64,000 nucleotides of DNA from Paenibacillus andongensis (GTDB taxonomy: Bacteria; Bacillota; Bacilli; Paenibacillales; NBRC-103111). Both the position numbers and the translations under genes were made by a program. The notes under the pieces were generated by a model. The model saw only the letters and a list, made by a program, of their open reading frames with translations, ran no database searches and had not been told where the DNA came from. The stretch covers positions 4,595,001 through 4,659,000 of the forward strand of contig NZ_CP104467.1 in assembly GCF_025369935.1 (NCBI RefSeq), given 5' to 3'. This document shows positions 1 through 8,642 of this stretch, in pieces (position 1 is the first letter of the stretch; every line of letters starts with the position of its first letter).

Positions 1-530
1 ACCTGTACATGCCGAACAATCGCCTCAATGCGCCCGAGCATGCCCACAAAGCTGCGATCCCCTTCCGGCATAATGAGCTCCTGCATCACATTCAGATGAA
101 TTTGAAGCGCATCCGCTTCAATCATATCGACAGCACGGACAGCTTGCTCGGTGGTTGCCTCGCTTCCCAAATTCGCGAATACGATCCCTTTGGGATTTTC
201 GCGGCGAACAACTTGATAGCTCGAAGCAACCTCACTGTTTTTAATTGCTGACATCTGAGATCCAACAGCCATAGCCATGCCCTTTTCCCTTGCCAAGATG
301 GCCAATTCACGATTAATGCTTTCCGTCTCCTGAGCGCCGCCCGTCATTGCATTAATTAAAATCGGCGAACTCATAATGAGATCGCCGATTTCCGTAGTTA
401 ATGCTATATGATCCGTCGAAGTCTCAGGTAGACAGTTATGCACAAGCTTGATATCCGACAGCCCTTGCTGCCGCGATTGACCAAGCTCCAGCGCGTAATG
501 GACATGCTCCATTTTGCGTGAGATGCGCAT
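1..530 (-). CDS. fni: Type 2 isopentenyl-diphosphate delta-isomerase (partial, 3' end outside window)
   Basis: FMN-dependent enzyme that interconverts isopentenyl and dimethylallyl diphosphate for isoprenoid synthesis in the cytosol. Only the first 176 codons are present; the gene runs off base 1. The ATG at 530 is preceded by AGGGGG about eight bases upstream. The N-terminus reads [10 protein letters not shown], followed by LVHNCLPE, the INAMTGG loop near residues 60-66 and NLGSEA/LQIHLN further on, all typical of the type 2 (Fni/Idi-2) family and not of type 1 Nudix isomerases. It follows rpsA in the same direction with a 29-base gap, the same order as ypfD-ypgA(fni) in B. subtilis. Confidence 0.9.
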   Translation of the reverse strand, partial: MRISRKMEHVHYALELGQSRQQGLSDIKLVHNCLPETSTDHIALTTEIGDLIMSSPILINAMTGGAQETESINRELAILAREKGMAMAVGSQMSAIKNSEVASSYQVVRRENPKGIVFANLGSEATTEQAVRAVDMIEADALQIHLNVMQELIMPEGDRSFVGMLGRIEAIVRHVQ

Positions 531-559
531 TCTTATGGTCCCCCTAAGCGTCGTATCAT

Positions 560-1855
560 TTACTTTTTGAATTTGGAAAGTTTATCGCCAAAACGCTCGC
601 CAAGTGTCATGGACAGACCTTGATTGCTCAAGGACACGTTCTCATTGCCAGCAATCTCTTTTTGGTGACTTGCGCTGTTTCCGCGGTCACGATCGCCTCT
701 TGGTTGTCTTTCTCTCTCTGGTTTACCAGCAGAAGGAGCCGCTGCACCAGCAGGAGCTGCTGGAGCTTCTTCAGTGTCTTTAATACTCAAGCTAACGCGT
801 TTCTCAGCCGTATTGATTTCCAAGATTTTCACTTGAACTTCTTGGCCTTCTTTCAATACTTCATGCGGAGTACCGATGTGACGGTGAGCAATTTGGGAAA
901 TATGCACAAGACCTTCAACACCAGGAGCCACTTCAACGAATGCGCCGAAAGCTGCAAGACGTTTCACTGTACCTGTTACGATATCGCCAGCTTTGAAATC
1001 ATTCTCCACATTGGACCATGGACCTGCTTGTGTAGCTTTGATGCTTAAGCTGATTTTATCATTGGAAGGATCAAGCTTAAGGATTTGCACCTTCACTTTA
1101 TCGCCTTCTTTGACAACATCAGAAGCTTGTTCTACATGGTGCCAAGCTAGCTCGGAGATGTGTACAAGTCCATCGATACCACCGATATCAATAAACGCAC
1201 CGAATTGTGTCAAGCGTTGAACAGTACCTTCCAGTACTTGACCCACTTGAAGACCTTCGATGATTTTCTTTTTGTTAGCTTCGAATTCTTCATCTAGAAC
1301 ATCTTTTTGAGAAAGGATCACTTTGTTTTTCTCGCGATCAATTTCTTTTACACGAAGGCGCAATGTGCGGCCTTTGTAAGAGGAGAAATCTTCAACGAAT
1401 TGACGCTCAACCATGGAAGCAGGTACGAATCCACGAACGCCGATATCCACAACAAGGCCACCTTTTACAACTTCAGTTACAGCAGCTTCAATGATTTCTT
1501 TGCTATCCAGTTGACCTTGCAGTGACTCCCATACTTTGCTGTTGTCAACAACACGTTTGGAAAGAACCAAAGTTTCTTTCGCATCGTTGATTGAAACAAC
1601 TTTCAGTTCAACTTCTTGTCCAAGCAAAGTTGCTTCCGCATCGGAAGACAGCTCGCGAACAGGGATAACACCATCGTATTTGTAACCGATATCCACGAAG
1701 GCTTGATCTGCGTCTACCTTAACAATTTTACCTTTAACGGTAGCGCCTTTCTTCAGCACAGCAACGTTGTTAAGAGCGTGCTCAGCTTCTGCTTGCGATA
1801 CGGCTGATTCTTGTACTTCTTGCGTTTGATCTTCAACTTTTACTTCATCTGACAT
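560..1855 (-). CDS. rpsA: 30S ribosomal protein S1 homologue (YpfD type)
   Basis: RNA-binding protein with four S1 (OB-fold) domains at roughly residues 35-100, 115-185, 205-275 and 290-360. Repeated signatures are GxVxxLxxFGAFVxV and GLVHISQ, seen as [21 protein letters not shown] and [20 protein letters not shown]. At 431 residues it is the short Gram-positive form; E. coli S1 has six domains. The tail after residue 365 is low complexity and rich in Pro, Arg and Asp. The role in translation initiation is less clear in Firmicutes than in E. coli. ATG at 1855 with GAGGAGGG just upstream. It has its own putative promoter and lies downstream of plsC and cmk. Confidence 0.93.
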   Translation of the reverse strand: MSDEVKVEDQTQEVQESAVSQAEAEHALNNVAVLKKGATVKGKIVKVDADQAFVDIGYKYDGVIPVRELSSDAEATLLGQEVELKVVSINDAKETLVLSKRVVDNSKVWESLQGQLDSKEIIEAAVTEVVKGGLVVDIGVRGFVPASMVERQFVEDFSSYKGRTLRLRVKEIDREKNKVILSQKDVLDEEFEANKKKIIEGLQVGQVLEGTVQRLTQFGAFIDIGGIDGLVHISELAWHHVEQASDVVKEGDKVKVQILKLDPSNDKISLSIKATQAGPWSNVENDFKAGDIVTGTVKRLAAFGAFVEVAPGVEGLVHISQIAHRHIGTPHEVLKEGQEVQVKILEINTAEKRVSLSIKDTEEAPAAPAGAAAPSAGKPERERQPRGDRDRGNSASHQKEIAGNENVSLSNQGLSMTLGERFGDKLSKFKK

Positions 1856-1910
1856 GGGATTACCCTCCTCTAATTACAACCAACAATAAATAATTTATAA
1901 GTCACAAAGC

Positions 1911-1938
1911 AGTATTGAAAGCTTCTACTCTGTTTCAA
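1911..1938 (-). promoter_or_regulatory. Putative sigma-A promoter for rpsA
   Basis: On the minus strand a TTGAAA (-35, 1938-1933) is followed after 16 bases by AATACT (-10, 1916-1911), about 55 bases before the rpsA start. The match to TTGACA/TATAAT is partial, so this is a suggestion. Confidence 0.35.
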
Positions 1939-2006
1939 ACAAAACAATAACTACCATTCGCTTTAAAGATAGTATAATTCCAAGCTTTCGATTCCATACA
2001 TCTTTG

Positions 2007-2588
2007 TTAACCTTTGCTATAAGCAGTATGTAATCGGCGAATTTCTTTCATAATAGCTTCCGTTGCCTGCTCCAAATCTTCGGAGCTTGCACCCGCATAA
2101 GCACTTAGGTCAAGCGGTTTTCCATATACAATTGTCATGCGGCGGAATAAGGAATAATTGCCTATAATAGCCACAGGAACTACGGCAGCTCCAGATTTAA
2201 GTGCAAGACTGGCTGCGCCCTTCTTGCCCATCCCTCCGGCGTTGTTCCGCGATCCTTCTGGGAAAACGCCCAACATGTTACCATCGCGAAGCAATTGTAC
2301 CGCAAGTCGGATCGATTCTCTGCTAACGCCACCGCGTTTGACAGGGAAAGCACCTACTTTAGAAATAATGGAACCCAACACAGGGATATCAAACAGTTCG
2401 GCCTTCGCCATGAAATGAACCATACGCTTAAGCGGAGTTCCTAACAAAGGCGGATCCAACAAACTGGTATGATTCCCGCAAAGCACAACCGCTCCATGTG
2501 TAGGAACATTCTCCATTCCTAAAGCCTGCATACGGAAAAACAAAGTAAATACAAAACGAAATAAAGCCCTGCCGATGCGATAAAGCAT
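2007..2588 (-). CDS. plsC: 1-acyl-sn-glycerol-3-phosphate acyltransferase
   Basis: Membrane-associated acyltransferase that adds the second acyl chain to lysophosphatidic acid in phospholipid synthesis. The catalytic NHxxxxD box is visible as NHTSLLD near residue 40, and the glycerol-phosphate-binding FPEGSRN near residue 110. The ATG at 2588 was chosen because GGAGG lies upstream of it in the end of cmk and it gives a 193-residue protein; a longer reading to 2651 would overlap cmk. Only one base separates it from the cmk stop, so the two genes are probably translationally coupled. Confidence 0.88.
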   Translation of the reverse strand: MLYRIGRALFRFVFTLFFRMQALGMENVPTHGAVVLCGNHTSLLDPPLLGTPLKRMVHFMAKAELFDIPVLGSIISKVGAFPVKRGGVSRESIRLAVQLLRDGNMLGVFPEGSRNNAGGMGKKGAASLALKSGAAVVPVAIIGNYSLFRRMTIVYGKPLDLSAYAGASSEDLEQATEAIMKEIRRLHTAYSKG

Positions 2589-2589
2589 C

Positions 2590-3273
2590 TTATTTGCCAC
2601 CTCCGACTTTGTCTTTGCAAAGCCCAAGGATTTCGTCCACAACTTCCTCAATGGTCATTGAAGTACTGTCCATTAATACTGCATCGTGAGCTCGTCTAAG
2701 CGGTGAAATCTCTCTATCCTGGTCCAGTTGATCGCGCCTAGCAATGTCCTGTTCAAGTTCAGAGAGCGTAAGGGTGCAAGTCCCGCTGGTTTGCATCTCT
2801 TTGAATCGACGCTCTGCTCTTTCCTTTACGCTAGCTGTCAGAAATACTTTGAGCTCGGCATCAGGCATAACATGAGTACCGATGTCACGGCCATCCATGA
2901 CTACGCCTTTGGTTATGGCCATTTGCTTCTGAAGAGTTACCAGGAGCTGGCGTATAGCTCCGTAGCTAGCGATTTGGGAGACATGATCCGTTATGGCTGT
3001 CGTACGAATTTCTTTGGTCACATCGACGCCATCCACGATAACCTGTTGTCCCTCCTCGCGAGGAATGAGCTCAATCTTCATGCGATTCGCCAAGGCAGCC
3101 ACTTCTAGTTCTTGATCAGGTAGCAGCCCTTCTTGTTGTACTTTCCACGTTACTGCCCGATACATGGCTCCTGTATCCACGTAAACGAAACCAAGTGCCC
3201 TAGCTACTAGCCGCGCAATGGTGCTTTTACCGGCTCCAGCAGGACCATCAATGGCAATATTGAACTTTTCCAA
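2590..3273 (-). CDS. cmk: Cytidylate kinase
   Basis: Phosphorylates CMP and dCMP to the diphosphates, using ATP, in pyrimidine nucleotide supply. The P-loop GPAGAGKST is at residues 10-18, followed by DTGAMYRA, DGRDIGTHV and the arginine-rich KERAERRF lid, all characteristic of Cmk. Length (227 residues) is normal. The start is a TTG at 3273, with GGGAGG twelve bases upstream. It heads a cmk-plsC-rpsA-fni block equivalent to the B. subtilis cmk-ypfD-ypgA region. Confidence 0.93.
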   Translation of the reverse strand: MEKFNIAIDGPAGAGKSTIARLVARALGFVYVDTGAMYRAVTWKVQQEGLLPDQELEVAALANRMKIELIPREEGQQVIVDGVDVTKEIRTTAITDHVSQIASYGAIRQLLVTLQKQMAITKGVVMDGRDIGTHVMPDAELKVFLTASVKERAERRFKEMQTSGTCTLTLSELEQDIARRDQLDQDREISPLRRAHDAVLMDSTSMTIEEVVDEILGLCKDKVGGGK

Positions 3274-3314
3274 GCTGCTGTTCCTCCCAACAATACCTTA
3301 CAGTACCTTACGAA

Positions 3315-3337
3315 CAAAAAAGCAGGCACTGCCTGCT
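3315..3337 (-). terminator. Rho-independent terminator after ypfB
   Basis: On the minus strand a 7-bp stem AGCAGGC/GCCTGCT with a 3-base loop is followed directly by six T residues. It separates ypfB from cmk. Confidence 0.75.
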
Positions 3338-3412
3338 AATTAATTGAAATTATAGCACATTAAAAAGGCATATGCAAAACTTGGACGCATATTAGATTGC
3401 GTTAAGTCGTAC

Positions 3413-3637
3413 CTAAGAGCGCTCTTCCTTCCCATTTTGAGGCCATATGTAGGGCTTTCCCTCAAGTGGTTCAACACGTGTAAAATGCTTTCGTATGTAG
3501 GGAATTTGAAGCATTGCTTGAACACAAATAAGTACAACGAAAAATACGAGCGTTGTCCGAATGATCACCTTTTCTACTTTCGCAGAAAATAGGACAAACA
3601 GCTGCTCGTATGACTTATGGTCCTGATCCCTTGACAT
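3413..3637 (-). CDS. ypfB: YpfB-like small membrane protein (DUF5359 type)
   Basis: A 74-residue protein with a single hydrophobic segment near residues 20-45 and a charged C-terminal tail. The position between ypfA and cmk is that of ypfB in B. subtilis, whose product belongs to DUF5359. The ATG at 3637 follows GTGAGG; a longer reading to 3745 would run into a palindromic repeat and is less likely. Function is unknown. The identification rests mainly on gene order and size. Confidence 0.6.
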   Translation of the reverse strand: MSRDQDHKSYEQLFVLFSAKVEKVIIRTTLVFFVVLICVQAMLQIPYIRKHFTRVEPLEGKPYIWPQNGKEERS

Positions 3638-3708
3638 GAGATGCCTCACCTGCTCACATTGACATATTGTTTGGTAGTATGCCCATGCAGGTGAAATCTC
3701 ATGCTTAC

Positions 3709-3750
3709 AAGCGGAGAGACTTTTGACGTAGTCAAAAGATCCCAATATTA
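3709..3750 (+). repeat. Palindromic repeat family 1, copy 1
   Basis: AAGCGGAGAGAC, then the inverted pair CTTTTGAC/GTCAAAAG, then ATCCCAATATTA. Further copies lie at 26823, 29739, 29780 and 43312-43454. Here the repeat sits in the ypfA-ypfB gap, overlaps the ypfA stop codon, and is in the opposite orientation to both genes. Confidence 0.8.
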
Positions 3751-4401
3751 TCGTTTACGGAAATCCATTTGTCGCTCGAAGCAAAAGCGAATAAGTTTCT
3801 GACGTTCACGATCGGCTATATCCGTAAATCTAATCATAGCCAATTGCTTGCCAGACTCTAGCTGTTTAACGCGGACAACCTCGCCAATAAACGGAATATG
3901 TTCAATATTACCATTCTTGAATGGAGCTAGAACCCAACAAGAGATAATGGCATTCATTCCGATTGGGATATGTCCCTCACAGATAAACGAAATCCCGCCA
4001 CCGCCGACATCGTCTGTCACACCAATGAATTGAATTTGATCTGACAATTTAACGGCAATTTCAAGCTCTGCGAGTACCCTTAGAAAACTTCTGCGTTGAA
4101 CTTGCGTAATGGCTTCGGGCTCTGGTTTACGCAGTTCCACTAAGCGAATCACGTCTTCTCTGAAACCAGTAACGGAAGTTGTGAAGTAGTGCTTCACTCC
4201 GCCTTGACCTAAAAAGAATGTGCTTAATTCATCACCTTGATAAAGCTTCTTGAGTCGGCCTGTTTTCTCATTTAGCGGAACCTCAATGGCAATCACACTA
4301 TCCGTAACGTCAGCAATTCTCGACTTGTACTCAATTTTGGATTCTTCATCGTCGATGCTATTCACTTGCATATGTAAGATCTGGTTGACTTTAGGAAGCA
4401 A
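3748..4401 (-). CDS. ypfA: PilZ-domain c-di-GMP-binding flagellar brake protein
   Basis: Homologue of B. subtilis YpfA (MotI/DgrA), a c-di-GMP receptor that acts on the flagellar motor. It has an N-terminal YcgR-like domain (residues 1-100) and a C-terminal PilZ domain. The PilZ RRxxxR motif is seen as RRSFLR, and the second motif (consensus D/NxSxxG) as DVGGGG, in which the usual Ser is Gly. The start is taken as TTG at 4401, eight bases after GGAGG; a GTG at 4410 touches the SD. It is 217 residues long and lies between ypeB and ypfB as in B. subtilis. Confidence 0.85.
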   Translation of the reverse strand: MLPKVNQILHMQVNSIDDEESKIEYKSRIADVTDSVIAIEVPLNEKTGRLKKLYQGDELSTFFLGQGGVKHYFTTSVTGFREDVIRLVELRKPEPEAITQVQRRSFLRVLAELEIAVKLSDQIQFIGVTDDVGGGGISFICEGHIPIGMNAIISCWVLAPFKNGNIEHIPFIGEVVRVKQLESGKQLAMIRFTDIADRERQKLIRFCFERQMDFRKR

Positions 4402-4463
4402 TTTCTGCACCTCCGAGACGTAATATATCTTAATTATACCAATGACCTATTAATTATGATAGC

Positions 4464-4495
4464 AAAAAAAAGAAGCTAGGATTGAACCCGCTTCT
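4464..4495 (-). terminator. Rho-independent terminator after ypeB
   Basis: Stem AGAAGC/GCTTCT with an inner GG/CC extension, followed on the minus strand by eight T residues. Ends the ypeB transcript before ypfA. Confidence 0.7.
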
Positions 4496-4504
4496 TCTCG
4501 ATGA

Positions 4505-5878
4505 TTATTTCTTTGCGGCAGCTGCTGCTTCTGCCTGTTCAGGGCGAATGGTCTCAATTTTCTCTTCCATTCCATTCTCACTATTCATATAAACACGATA
4601 TATGTTATTGTTCATTTTCCCAATAAATTCATGGCAAAGCACTTCTTCGTCTAATTCATTTTTGATAATCGCCAAAGACTCGCCAGTCACTTCCATTTTC
4701 GGGCTAAGCTGCTTACGTGCTTCGGCTGCAGACATTTTGGGCTGACCAATCGCGCGTTGTTTCTGACCAAATATATAATCTGTTGCCTGCACACCAATGA
4801 CTTCTAGCGTGTCCAAAGCTACTTTAACACTAACCTGCTGTGGATAAATCGTAACATCCTTTTCTCGCTTAGCGAAAATGATGTTAGCGATATTTTGATA
4901 TTGATCATAGCTAACTGCGCTCATATCTTTATATTCATGTTGATCTAAGAACTCATTAGCAATATCCCGCGCATGTCTAAGATCAAACTTGGATTCTTTT
5001 ACAGTTCGCGGCTTCATAAAATAAATGAGATGGCCGCCTTTTTTGGTGTAATCCATCTGAATATCATTTTCACTGCCGTTTCCGCCTGGAACCACTACGC
5101 TAAAGCTTTGAAATTCTGGCGCACTGCTGCCATTCTCAACTACTTTCATCGCGCTCGTATCACTCTGTCCCAGAAATTGCGCTGCTTTTTGCTTAATTTG
5201 ATCTGCCGTCATGTCATTCCCTGACAAAACGCTACCATCATTTTTTGAAAAAATACTTAAATTCCCCGGTCCCCAGTTTAGTTCCTCATAGGCTCCAACT
5301 TTTTTGTCAACGGTTGAAAAGCCATCAATGATCGCATTATCATGTGGTTCATTTTTAGAAGCTAGGGCGACCTCGACGTCCATCCATCGCAAGTTTTTAG
5401 ACAAAACCTTTTCCTGAACACCGCGAATTTCCTTCGTTATCTCGGAGGAATGATCGTAGAGAGCGTTTAACGTTTTTATTTCTTGCTCATTTAGAGGCTG
5501 TTTCGTCATGTCACGTACGGACATTCGGTATGAGAAATTAGCCATATTAGCTAAGAAATCTTCGGTTTTGTTGAACGGCAGCAGGGTTAGCGGGAGCTGC
5601 GTAATATCGCTTTGCGCTTGACTCGTTAGCCGCCATACATTCACCAGTCCCTTTCGGTAAGATGGCTCCGAGGTTGCGTTAACAGCCAACGTATTACCAA
5701 GCTCTGTATGAAGCTTATCCACATGGAAAGAAAGATCATGGAAAGCACGTTGATACTGATTCTCCGCTTTGATCAAAATCGTATTCTTCTCCTGATGTTC
5801 CAAGTATCCCCACACTGAAGCACCAATCAAGGCAATCAAGAGGAATGGAAACATGACAATACTTAATCTTTTATACAC
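4505..5878 (-). CDS. ypeB: Spore germination protein YpeB
   Basis: Spore inner-membrane-associated protein required for assembly and stability of the cortex-lytic enzyme SleB. One N-terminal membrane anchor spans about residues 5-25, then a long coiled N-terminal domain, then tandem PepSY-like (YPEB) domains from about residue 220 to the end. The GTG start at 5878 follows GAAAGGAG by eight bases and gives 458 residues, close to the B. subtilis protein; an upstream extension to 5965 lacks an SD. In B. subtilis the order is prsW-sleB-ypeB, but here sleB is absent between prsW and ypeB. Confidence 0.9.
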   Translation of the reverse strand: MYKRLSIVMFPFLLIALIGASVWGYLEHQEKNTILIKAENQYQRAFHDLSFHVDKLHTELGNTLAVNATSEPSYRKGLVNVWRLTSQAQSDITQLPLTLLPFNKTEDFLANMANFSYRMSVRDMTKQPLNEQEIKTLNALYDHSSEITKEIRGVQEKVLSKNLRWMDVEVALASKNEPHDNAIIDGFSTVDKKVGAYEELNWGPGNLSIFSKNDGSVLSGNDMTADQIKQKAAQFLGQSDTSAMKVVENGSSAPEFQSFSVVVPGGNGSENDIQMDYTKKGGHLIYFMKPRTVKESKFDLRHARDIANEFLDQHEYKDMSAVSYDQYQNIANIIFAKREKDVTIYPQQVSVKVALDTLEVIGVQATDYIFGQKQRAIGQPKMSAAEARKQLSPKMEVTGESLAIIKNELDEEVLCHEFIGKMNNNIYRVYMNSENGMEEKIETIRPEQAEAAAAAKK

Positions 5879-5952
5879 GCGACTGCTCCTTTCATACCCA
5901 AACTTGCGCTTAGTTTTTACGTGAGGAGACAGGTTTATACAAGATTGGCAAC

Positions 5953-5983
5953 AAAAAAAGGCCAATTCTTAAAAGAATGGCCT
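5953..5983 (-). terminator. Rho-independent terminator after the zinc-ribbon gene
   Basis: On the minus strand GGCCATTCT/AGAATTGGCC form a stem around a short A/T loop, followed by seven T residues. It lies just past the stop at 5988. Confidence 0.75.
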
Positions 5984-5987
5984 CCCG

Positions 5988-6143
5988 CTAATCTTCCGTC
6001 TCTACTTCAAAGTTTTGCTCATTGCTACAAATGCATTGACGGAATCCCGTTTCAATTTTCCCTTTTTCTTTTTTGCCTTTCAGCACAAACTTTTCACCGC
6101 ATAGCCGACAGCGGATCTTTACTTTAACTCTTGTCGTGGACAT
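5988..6143 (-). CDS. Small zinc-ribbon protein
   Basis: A 51-residue protein with CRLCG near residue 12 and CIC near residue 38, a probable zinc-binding knuckle pair, in a very basic first half (RVKVKIR, KGKKEKGK). The ATG at 6143 follows GGGAGGG by about six bases. It occupies the position where sleB would be expected between prsW and ypeB. Function is unknown; a nucleic-acid-binding role is possible from the charge but unproven. Confidence 0.65.
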   Translation of the reverse strand: MSTTRVKVKIRCRLCGEKFVLKGKKEKGKIETGFRQCICSNEQNFEVETED

Positions 6144-6212
6144 ATATACCCTCCCGGTCGTTCCGAGCTTACAACCTGAAATCGCCATCTATACTGTCCA
6201 TTATGACCTATT

Positions 6213-6908
6213 TTAGCTCACTTTAATCTTCTCTTCTGCAGTCGCGATGCGAAGTGGGGAATGAGCATTCGCACGGTCGACCCGCCAAATTGTACGAATC
6301 CATAAAAAAGACATAACAGGAATCATGATCCAAATCCAGTTCGATTTGAATAAAAGCAAAATATAATCAAACAATCCATGCCACAAAATAGGCAGCAGCA
6401 ACGAAATCCAAAGATACCTTCGCGCTTTGTGCGGAATGAATTTAGCTTTACCCAAGTAGTAACCCATCATGACACCGAACAAAGCATGCGCTGAAACAGG
6501 CAGCAGGGCGCGAATCATCAGTGCAGAGAATGATGAGGCATTCAGGAAAGCATAAATGATATTTTCCAATGTCGCATAACCTAAGCTTACGGCCACCGCA
6601 TACACAATTCCATCATAGGGTTCATCAAAGGCTTCATGCCTAAAAATCAAATGATAGAGGACAAACCATTTCATAAACTCTTCAATGCCACCAGATAGAA
6701 AAAAGGCCGAGAAAAACGTACCTTTTCCAAACTCCTCTATCAACGCATTCTGCAGTACCATCGTAGGGTATACAAGCAGAACACCGAACAAAAACATTCG
6801 AATAACCAAATGAATCGGTTCAGTTTCATATCGGTCCTTCAAGTAAAAGTACGTTAGCAATGAGAGACCTGGTGCTATGGCTGCCATAATAATCGGCAGA
6901 ATTTGCAA
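6213..6908 (-). CDS. prsW: PrsW-type intramembrane metalloprotease
   Basis: Polytopic membrane protease family; in B. subtilis PrsW makes the site-1 cut in the anti-sigma factor RsiW. About eight hydrophobic segments are visible. The conserved GGIEEFMKW (EExxK type), SLGYATLEN and PVSAHALFG with HGLFDY motifs supply the Glu and His residues expected at the active site. The start is uncertain: a TTG at 6908 follows a run of seven G residues, while an ATG at 6938 has no clear SD. Length is about 231 residues. Confidence 0.87.
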   Translation of the reverse strand: MQILPIIMAAIAPGLSLLTYFYLKDRYETEPIHLVIRMFLFGVLLVYPTMVLQNALIEEFGKGTFFSAFFLSGGIEEFMKWFVLYHLIFRHEAFDEPYDGIVYAVAVSLGYATLENIIYAFLNASSFSALMIRALLPVSAHALFGVMMGYYLGKAKFIPHKARRYLWISLLLPILWHGLFDYILLLFKSNWIWIMIPVMSFLWIRTIWRVDRANAHSPLRIATAEEKIKVS

Positions 6909-7007
6909 ATGCAGCCCCCCCTTTTCGATCAATACCATGTAGAACCGCTAATTTATTCCATACATAATATGAACATTATAGTCATTTTCTAATGACTTTT
7001 CTATGTC

Positions 7008-8510
7008 TTATTCGGTAAACAATGCACGATCATTGTGGAAAATGAGTGGGATATTCCCTATTGTACCATTACGATTCTTCTTCAATACAAGCGATATGGA
7101 CTGCGGTTGATCCTTTTCTGATTCATTAGGCTGCATAATCATGACCACATCTGCTGAAGCTTGGACATTGTAAGGCACGTTATCTTGGCCAAGCTCTAAA
7201 GCCGTAGCTGCGATAATAGGGCAATTCCATTCTCTGGACCATTGTTTAAGCGTATAGGCAATCGCAGCCTGCTGCTGCTCCCAAGTTAGTGGTGTTACCC
7301 CTTTAACTGCAGGAATACGCTGCAAATGATCAATGAAAATTACAGGTTCTTTGCCAACAACAGCCGCAATCCGTTCAATGGAAGCGGCTACTTGATCAAG
7401 CGTTGTATCCATCGTACATTCAAGCATCCAAAGCATTTTACTAATTTTCACATATTGCTTATTCGCTTCTGCAACCTGTTCAGGCTCAATTTTGCCCCCG
7501 AGCACTTTCTGTGGAGCTATGCCAATAATCCTTGCTATGCTGCGTGCCCATAGTTCGAAATTCGTCATATCCCATGACACAAAAATGACCGGATTCTGTT
7601 GAAAAGCAAGTTCATCGGCGATTTGTTTAAGCAGCATGCTTTTGCCAATAGAGCCAGAACCTGCTAATAAATACAAGCCATTCCCGAAGCCGCCGAAAAG
7701 TAAATGGTCCAGCTTAGCAAAGCCAGTGCGGATACTAGCGACTTGCCCGCGGAACCGTTTCATATATTCTTCTAAATAAACAGTGCTATTTTTAATATCC
7801 GGAGCTACAGGGACTAGCCTGGTTTCCTCAACGGTTTGATTCACTAATGCCAGAAAAGTCTCAACCGGATTCTGAGCTCGCATGAACAAATCGTTAATAT
7901 CCCGAATTGTTTCGGGTAAATTAATAATATACGTCTCATTACCCTGTTCCCTTAATAAGGCTTCTATACGTGCAGAATCCCTTCTTCCGGTCTCATCATT
8001 CCCCAGGCAAATATAAACCCGTTTACCGGCAAATAATGATAAATGTTGTTCTTTAAATATACCGTTATCAGGTACACAAACAGCTGGCATTTTGGCCTGA
8101 GTTAAGGTTAGGACATCGAAAATCCCGTTGCAAAGAACAACTTCATCTGAATCTTCAAGTGCTGAATAATTAAATAGATACTGATCTAAACCATATAAGG
8201 GTTTATATTTCGGTTCTCTATTGTCTATCGAGCGTCCGATTAAGTCGACAATTTCGCCGTCGTAGTTCCGGATAGGAACAATAACTCTATGCTCGAAATA
8301 ATCACCTAGCTGATTCTGATTAACATAGAATCCTATCTTGCCAATCTCAAAGCCGATACGGTACTGTATAACCGTTTCTTCTGTTATCCCTCTTTTTTGT
8401 AAATAGAAATAAGCCTCCTCGCGGAGCTGTTTTTGGTAATAGGCCAATAACCCGTCCAAATCAACAGCAGCCAGAGTAGGCGCCAGTCGTTTGAGATCTA
8501 TGCTAGTCAT
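7008..8510 (-). CDS. Primase-like TOPRIM / DnaB-like helicase fusion (Twinkle-like)
   Basis: A 500-residue protein joining a DnaG-type primase core (about residues 30-220) to a DnaB/RecA-type helicase domain (about 255-495). The first part has the DnaG-core YLQKRGIT and RVIVPIRNYDGEIVDLIGR, then a TOPRIM fold. The helicase half has Walker A GSGSIGKS (284-291), Walker B IFIDHLQ (Asp394) and the final KKNRNGTIG segment of DnaB proteins. There is no N-terminal zinc ribbon. In the TOPRIM part the usual EG is NG (Asn128) and the DxD motif reads GND (Gly170, Asp172), so primer synthesis seems unlikely. The architecture recalls phage T7 gp4 and mitochondrial Twinkle. It stands between mecA and prsW, with its own ATG at 8510. 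Confidence 0.75.
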   Translation of the reverse strand: MTSIDLKRLAPTLAAVDLDGLLAYYQKQLREEAYFYLQKRGITEETVIQYRIGFEIGKIGFYVNQNQLGDYFEHRVIVPIRNYDGEIVDLIGRSIDNREPKYKPLYGLDQYLFNYSALEDSDEVVLCNGIFDVLTLTQAKMPAVCVPDNGIFKEQHLSLFAGKRVYICLGNDETGRRDSARIEALLREQGNETYIINLPETIRDINDLFMRAQNPVETFLALVNQTVEETRLVPVAPDIKNSTVYLEEYMKRFRGQVASIRTGFAKLDHLLFGGFGNGLYLLAGSGSIGKSMLLKQIADELAFQQNPVIFVSWDMTNFELWARSIARIIGIAPQKVLGGKIEPEQVAEANKQYVKISKMLWMLECTMDTTLDQVAASIERIAAVVGKEPVIFIDHLQRIPAVKGVTPLTWEQQQAAIAYTLKQWSREWNCPIIAATALELGQDNVPYNVQASADVVMIMQPNESEKDQPQSISLVLKKNRNGTIGNIPLIFHNDRALFTE

Positions 8511-8564
8511 CTAGGTCTCCCCCATTATCTCTTCGCTACGTTGATAAATGATCACAATTAACTA

Positions 8565-8611
8565 ACAAAACAAGCATCCACAAAAACAATCGTTTTTGAA
8601 AATGCTTGTTT
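8565..8611 (-). terminator. Rho-independent terminator after mecA
   Basis: Long stem built from AACAAGCAT/ATGCTTGTT with an inner CAAAAAC/GTTTTTG, followed on the minus strand by TTTTG. It separates mecA from the helicase fusion gene. Confidence 0.65.
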
Positions 8612-8642
8612 CATTCTACATTAAAAAGTAAGGAAGATGGCC

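Noticed and set aside
122..310. Short minus-strand frame inside fni
   Set aside because: It is in another frame of the conserved fni coding sequence.
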